Assembly: GCA_045604545.1 (NCBI GenBank)
Contig: JAZUOG010000057.1
Span: forward strand, 1-64,000
Direction of reading: 5' to 3'
Source: RGIG1959 sp045604545
GTDB lineage: Bacteria > Bacillota > Clostridia > Oscillospirales > Acutalibacteraceae
DNA length: 64,000 nucleotides
Shown here piece by piece: positions 61,701 through 64,000 of this stretch (positions are counted from its first letter, which is position 1; every line of letters starts with the position of its first letter). The notes beneath the pieces were generated by a model, which was not told where the DNA came from, searched no databases, and worked only from the letters and a program-made list of their open reading frames with translations. Position numbers and translations under genes: made by a program.

Positions 61701-63721
61701 AACGCACCAAGAAGTCGTTAGAAACGCGACTGGAAAAGCTCAACGATCAATCTCGCAAGGATGATGTTGTCACCTTTGAACAGCTCGGTGTTGACCGTAT
61801 CTTTGTGGATGAAAGCCATTATTTCAAGAACCTGTTTCTTGCTACCAAGATGCGCAACGTCGGCGGTATCGCGCAGACCGAAGCACAGAAATCCTCCGAC
61901 CTGTTTATGAAATGTCAGTATCTTGATGAACTGACGGGCGGACGCGGTGTGGTGTTTGCAACAGGCACTCCGATCTCTAACAGTATGGTGGAACTGTACA
62001 CCATCCAGCGGTATCTGCAATACGGGATGCTGCAGGATATGAATATGCTCCACTTTGACGATTGGGCGGCGTCCTATGGTGAAACTGTCACGGCAATCGA
62101 ACTCTCACCCGAAGGAAGCGGCTATCGTTCCAAAACACGCTTTGCGAAGTTTTACAACCTTCCCGAGCTGATGTCGAACTTCAAAATGGTGGCGGATATC
62201 CAAACGGCGGATATGCTTCATCTTCCTGTACCAAAAGCCAACTTTCACACCGAGGTTATCACCCCGTCCGAACTGCAACGGGATATGATCACATCGCTTG
62301 CGGAACGCGCCGAGCGCATCCGCGCAGGCGGAGTGGACCCGAGTGTCGATAATATGCTTCGTATTACGAACGACGGCAGAAAACTGGCGCTCGATATGCG
62401 GTTGGTACAACCGCTTGCCCCTGATAATGAAAACGGCAAAGTGGCGGTGTGTGCGCGGAATGTGTTTGAGATTTGGGACAGAACCCGTGAAAACCGAAGC
62501 GCACAAATGGTGTTTTGCGATCTGTCCACGCCAAAAGGCGACGGTTCGTTTAATGTGTACGATGATCTAAAAGCGAAACTGATGGCAAAGGGCATCCCCG
62601 AAGAAGAAATTGCGTATATTCACGACGCCAACACCGAGGCAAAGAAAAAAGAACTGTTTGCCAAAGTGCGCTCCGGTCAGGTGCGTGTGCTTCTCGGCAG
62701 TACCGCTAAAATGGGTGCGGGTACGAACTGCCAAGACCGTTTGATCGCGCTTCACGATCTCGACTGTCCGTGGCGGCCGTCCGATCTCGCACAGCGGCTC
62801 GGACGCATTGTGCGACAGGGCAACCAAAATCCCGAAGTGGAGATTTATCGGTATGTCACCGAAAATACCTTCGATGCGTATCTGTATCAGCTTGTAGAGA
62901 ATAAGCAGAAATTCATCGCACAGATCATGACGAGCAAAGCACCTGTGCGTGTGGCGGCAGACGTCGATGAAACGGCGCTCAGCTATTCCGAGATCAAAGC
63001 GTTGGCAACGGGTAATCCGCTGATTATCGAAAAATGCAACCTCGATATGGAGGTGGCAAAGCTGAATATGCTCAAAGCCAATCACTTGAACCAACGATAT
63101 GCGCTGGAAGATTTGGTGCTGAAAAAATATCCCGAAATGATCGCTCGTCTGACCGAGCGTGTGGCAGGCTATGAAAAGGATATTGCCACAGCGCTTGCAC
63201 ACCCGAAACCGCCCGAAGGCTTTGTCGGTATGACGATACACAGCAAAGAGATTATAGATAAAGAAACTGCAGGCAAAGCAATCATTGATGCGTGTACCAC
63301 GATTACAGGCTCCGATGCCGTCCCTCTCGGACAGTATCGGGGTTTTGCTATGTTCATTTGTTATGACCGCATCGCCAATGAATATCGCATTATGCTCAAA
63401 GGTGCGCTCTCGCATCCTGTTGTACTCGGTGCGGATATCTACGGTAATATTACCCGCCTTGACAATGTTATCGACGGTTTGCAAGGCAAACTGGAGCTGA
63501 CTCGTTCTGAACTGATCAACACGCAAACCCAACTGGAAAACGCGCGCGTGGAAATGGAAACGCCGTTCCCGAAAGAAGCCGAGCTTGCCGAGAAAAGCAA
63601 GCGGTTAAAGGAACTGAATATCCTGCTCAATATGGATCAGAAGGACAGTGCGTTGCTCGATGATACACCCGATGAGGGCGACGATACCTCCACACCGAAA
63701 CCGAGAGTACAAGACCGATAA
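55724..63721 (+). CDS. Giant ICE protein: DNA methylase plus SNF2-type helicase
   Basis: The 2665-residue protein is the polyvalent DNA-handling protein of large clostridial ICEs. In order: an N-terminal domain (YGRWVNRNAKGIAV-like) of the ArdC-like kind, a low-complexity linker (about 280-400), further element-specific modules, an N6-adenine methylase (EPSCGVGNF about 1181; NVPFGD about 1245), and an SNF2-type helicase (EVGAGKT about 1866; DESH about 2029; RLGRIVRQG about 2356). It probably protects, remodels or copies element DNA during transfer. The linker overlaps a complete tnpV gene in another frame. GGGAGGGG precedes the ATG. Confidence 0.88.
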   Translation: MPTRYELITELYREHSAFITKNAQNWMDFLKTACRNYRLPFEEQILLYAQCPDATAVLEVDAWNKRFGRWVNRNAKGIAVVDREYAGQQRLKYYFDISDTHESRYSRPVPIWQYDRRMDEGMIRELSSRYGDAVDTASVETALISATRVAVADSLEAYTADILDMRQGSLLEDLSDAEVKAMFYDLLINSVSYMALARCDMNTELYFEREDFTDIFHFNTVSSLTAYGVALRQAAGEYLSVIAVTLQQLQKAKTDTNRTVAQTADVAYADAVDKTADDERSETHDLHEPKRISDPEHSARAGAERAPWQIRVAPPSVSEGASGEPVHHADDDGQASRTPDGDRSSGTGTHSADRVADGTSQRRDGTAQGERSDQVDGDDEQHPTSGGGNGHERTDLQLSSTITDSDLPPLLDETIIMAIIANLDDDLIYKKDQIALFFSVHTEEAERAAYLKTAYQDRYTELIVDGKRVGYKPMQDGLLMWEGAYLSRTKESVFSWGCVADFTAQLIDRHEYTVNLSAKHLPPQDTQQLSLFDGIASVTESDASEPIFTPRKMAQQIVDEALCIGANDRESVLKIVAYFMKDKPLEDNAAFLKEHYKTNGAGFYYDGRRISLWYGEDGMHIAEGTSALQSYATHLSWEQAAKRIRELLDLGRYAPQDVLLRAPDFERESLAQTMMFTVRDISEEAAEQNFAPTVKLVLSSRKSFDEEKKDLAALLADPERLDKIVKEWQAFADAHAQNPDLMRFRFYRPKTVLARLQDLQREPVIFQTAEPNTAFERTYFISQDEIDKALRSEGSEEYRLSVYAFYSTHTDQKERETFLRKAHGDGGSYGGNDNKAYSSKGLLFSHGSILEPYAKVELSWSVIAKRIQQLITVDRFLTKADKERMPAYERKQLANKIRLAFHAATDDMPRPYQQTDLVKYWESVDEIAEQMTDPARVREIYETMLLPMKEATPPDHRHYAYLQNALEAMEQYLDGTFSVYGRDHTLEPLRFLEETAQRKEVIEEPPPVQDEVVETVSDDQDEQDEAVVDVLPPEKETDTALAPPKPQRDYVLFDKLHPDIPSYQRHDFHITDPELGYGTPSEKYAANVAAIRTLQTIEAEDRLATPEEQEILFRYVGWGGLADCFDDRSPHYLELKSLLDEDEYAAARASALTAFYTSPVIIGAMYDALQKMGFRNGNILEPSCGVGNFIGMLPQTMQDSHIYGVELDSISGRIARQLYQNSRIAVTGFEKVEMPDSFFDVAVGNVPFGDFGVADRRYDKHHFLIHDYFFGKTLDKVRPGGIVAFVTSKGTMDKENSAVRKYIAQRADLIGAIRLPNTAFKNNAGTVVTSDILFLQKRDHLTDIEPDWVHLDTDEHGIKMNSYFVQHPEMILGRMEMVSSRFGMDSTCQAIEGADLSEQLQTAIGYLDGHITDYEMEETQDDLSIPADPSVRNFSFTIVDGKLYFRENSRMHPAQVSATGEKRIRGLIELRECVRRLIELQTEGYPDEDIQKEQERLNTLYDRFVEKYGRISSRGNSMAFSDDSGYYLLCSLEVMDEEGEFKRKADMFTKRTIRPHEAVTSVDTASEALAVSISEKARVDMPYMAQLSGKTEDELETELAGVIYRDIHCAQTAAEIPQAHLDLTRYPFVTADEYLSGNVRRKLRMAKALRDALPDEQKGKLDGYVSALETVQPVDLTAGEIGVRIGVNWIPTKVYEDFMYDLLGTNYYARNRMKILYSGATGEWNITNKNADIANVRAFSTYGTKRISAYHILEQTLNQKDVRIYDKVVDEHGNEQRVLNKKETAIAQDRQELIKAKFAEWLWKDIDRRDMLCRIYNETFNSIRPREYDGQHIRFSGMNPEITLRPHQVNAIAHIMYGGNTLLAHEVGAGKTFEMVAAAMESKRLGLCTKSLIVVPNHITEQWAAEWLQLYPSANVLVATKKDFTTRNRKKFCARIATGDYDAIIIGHSQFEKIPMSKERQEVILQRQIDEIMAGISEAKSAKAERYTIKQLERTKKSLETRLEKLNDQSRKDDVVTFEQLGVDRIFVDESHYFKNLFLATKMRNVGGIAQTEAQKSSDLFMKCQYLDELTGGRGVVFATGTPISNSMVELYTIQRYLQYGMLQDMNMLHFDDWAASYGETVTAIELSPEGSGYRSKTRFAKFYNLPELMSNFKMVADIQTADMLHLPVPKANFHTEVITPSELQRDMITSLAERAERIRAGGVDPSVDNMLRITNDGRKLALDMRLVQPLAPDNENGKVAVCARNVFEIWDRTRENRSAQMVFCDLSTPKGDGSFNVYDDLKAKLMAKGIPEEEIAYIHDANTEAKKKELFAKVRSGQVRVLLGSTAKMGAGTNCQDRLIALHDLDCPWRPSDLAQRLGRIVRQGNQNPEVEIYRYVTENTFDAYLYQLVENKQKFIAQIMTSKAPVRVAADVDETALSYSEIKALATGNPLIIEKCNLDMEVAKLNMLKANHLNQRYALEDLVLKKYPEMIARLTERVAGYEKDIATALAHPKPPEGFVGMTIHSKEIIDKETAGKAIIDACTTITGSDAVPLGQYRGFAMFICYDRIANEYRIMLKGALSHPVVLGADIYGNITRLDNVIDGLQGKLELTRSELINTQTQLENARVEMETPFPKEAELAEKSKRLKELNILLNMDQKDSALLDDTPDEGDDTSTPKPRVQDR
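56574..56918 (+). CDS. tnpV: TnpV-like protein encoded inside the helicase gene in another frame
   Basis: A complete 114-residue frame, shifted relative to the helicase, matches TnpV of transposons: MTYTNQNGYQIPNI, GKYALLRRAYLKEHRESLFT, LMMTGKLHEHLMEIDQAARE, VTEQLKESDPIKWTGMMNNI and a final NELIYS. It has its own site, AAAGGAG, 8 bases before the ATG. The helicase residues over the same bases (about 284-398) are low-complexity Gly, Asp, Ser, Arg and His. TnpV is a small transposon-encoded protein of unknown function. Sense in both frames suggests overprinting, or insertion of a tnpV cassette that became linker. Confidence 0.72.
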   Translation: MTYTNQNGYQIPNILPAQEPNEPLGKYALLRRAYLKEHRESLFTTLMMTGKLHEHLMEIDQAAREHIQQIVLQTAQASGVTEQLKESDPIKWTGMMNNIRQAAEETVMNELIYS

Positions 63722-63737
63722 GAAAGGAGACTGTGAA

Positions 63738-64000
63738 ATGCCGTATTATTCACCCGACATGATTATGAAAGCAAGAGAACTGGATCTGCTGACCTATCTG
63801 CAGATGTACGAACCCGACGAACTGGTGCATATTACGGGAACGACCTATTGCACCCGTACACACGATAGCTTGAAAATCTCCAACGGTAAGTGGAACTGGT
63901 TTTCGCACGGGTTTGGTGGTAAAAGTGCGCTTGACTATTTGATCCAAGTGAACGGTATGACCTTTGTGCAGGCGATGGAGCGTGTTTTGGAGGTGCTGTC
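63738..64000 (+). CDS. CHC2-type DNA primase-like protein, 5' part
   Basis: The gene starts at an ATG with AAGGAG 8 bases upstream, 16 bases after the helicase, and runs off the window. The 87 visible residues (MPYYSPDMIMKARELDLLTY, then TTYCTRTHDSLKISNGKWNW, FSHGFGGKSALDYLIQ) match the N-terminal zinc-finger-like domain of element primases (CHC2/DUF3991 type with a later Toprim domain). It probably primes DNA synthesis on the transferred strand. Confidence 0.82.
   Translation, partial: MPYYSPDMIMKARELDLLTYLQMYEPDELVHITGTTYCTRTHDSLKISNGKWNWFSHGFGGKSALDYLIQVNGMTFVQAMERVLEVL

Larger units (their letters stand above)
39478..64000 (+). mobile_element. Left part of an integrative and conjugative element with RADAR cargo
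   Basis: The left end is placed at the spoIVB truncation. Inside are parA, parB, an adhesin, several small conserved conjugative-element proteins, a giant methylase/SNF2 helicase, tnpV and a CHC2-type primase, the usual backbone of large clostridial ICEs. Relaxase, type IV secretion and integrase genes are not in the window and should lie to the right, where the missing spoIVB 3' end would be expected. The exact attachment core is not known; it should include or adjoin ACCCATGTGT. Confidence 0.75.

Overview
The window looks like chromosome from an anaerobic, endospore-forming member of the Clostridia, probably of the Oscillospiraceae/Ruminococcaceae kind. The evidence is a set of sporulation genes (spoIIP, spo0A, cwlD, a bofA-like gene, spoIVB), a MurT/GatD pair, a tRNA-responsive T-box leader, and four secreted proteins that end in type I dockerin modules. 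The backbone is GC-rich, which is why long antisense open frames are common; these were not annotated. The taxonomic placement is inferred from gene content only.

From 1 to about 39.5 kb the sequence is ordinary chromosome with small operons, most closed by clear Rho-independent terminators. In order: the birA 3' end, rpsT, spoIIP, a membrane-anchored secreted protein, a murT/gatD operon in which GatD has lost its catalytic residues, a P-loop ATPase, a T-box-controlled ilvA-ridA operon, an SGNH hydrolase and a flavin reductase-like protein. An AT-rich membrane protein and a MITE-like repeat follow, then two tandem CotH/dockerin paralogues, DUF896, serC-serA, azlCD, a dockerin amidase, purC, spo0A with palindromic operators, a zinc-less sirtuin, and an XRE repressor divergent from a dockerin peptidase/lectin protein. 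The block ends with a TIM-barrel isomerase, an operon of two M16 proteins with lgt and folD, cwlD-bofA, and a P-type ATPase operon that lacks a normal start codon.

At 39,478 spoIVB stops abruptly just after its catalytic serine motif, and foreign DNA begins. I read this as the left end of an integrative and conjugative element (ICE) that runs off the right edge of the window. Its first cargo is a strikingly AT-rich three-gene operon behind a near-consensus promoter. It comprises a 642-residue protein of unknown function, an ATPase matching RdrA, and a large protein with a complete adenosine deaminase active site matching RdrB. This is a RADAR-type anti-phage system with an extra, apparently undescribed first gene.

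After a terminator come ICE backbone genes: parA, parB with a 14-bp-arm palindrome inside its coding sequence, a threonine-rich lipoprotein, a thioester/Cna-B surface adhesin, a 30-residue membrane peptide and four small conserved ICE proteins. They are followed by a 2665-residue methylase/SNF2 helicase with a TnpV gene embedded in another frame, and the start of a CHC2-type primase gene. Transfer and recombinase genes must lie to the right. The most interesting points are the extended RADAR operon, its location at the edge of an ICE that interrupts a sporulation checkpoint protease, the overprinted tnpV, the catalytically dead GatD, and the missing ATPase start codon.
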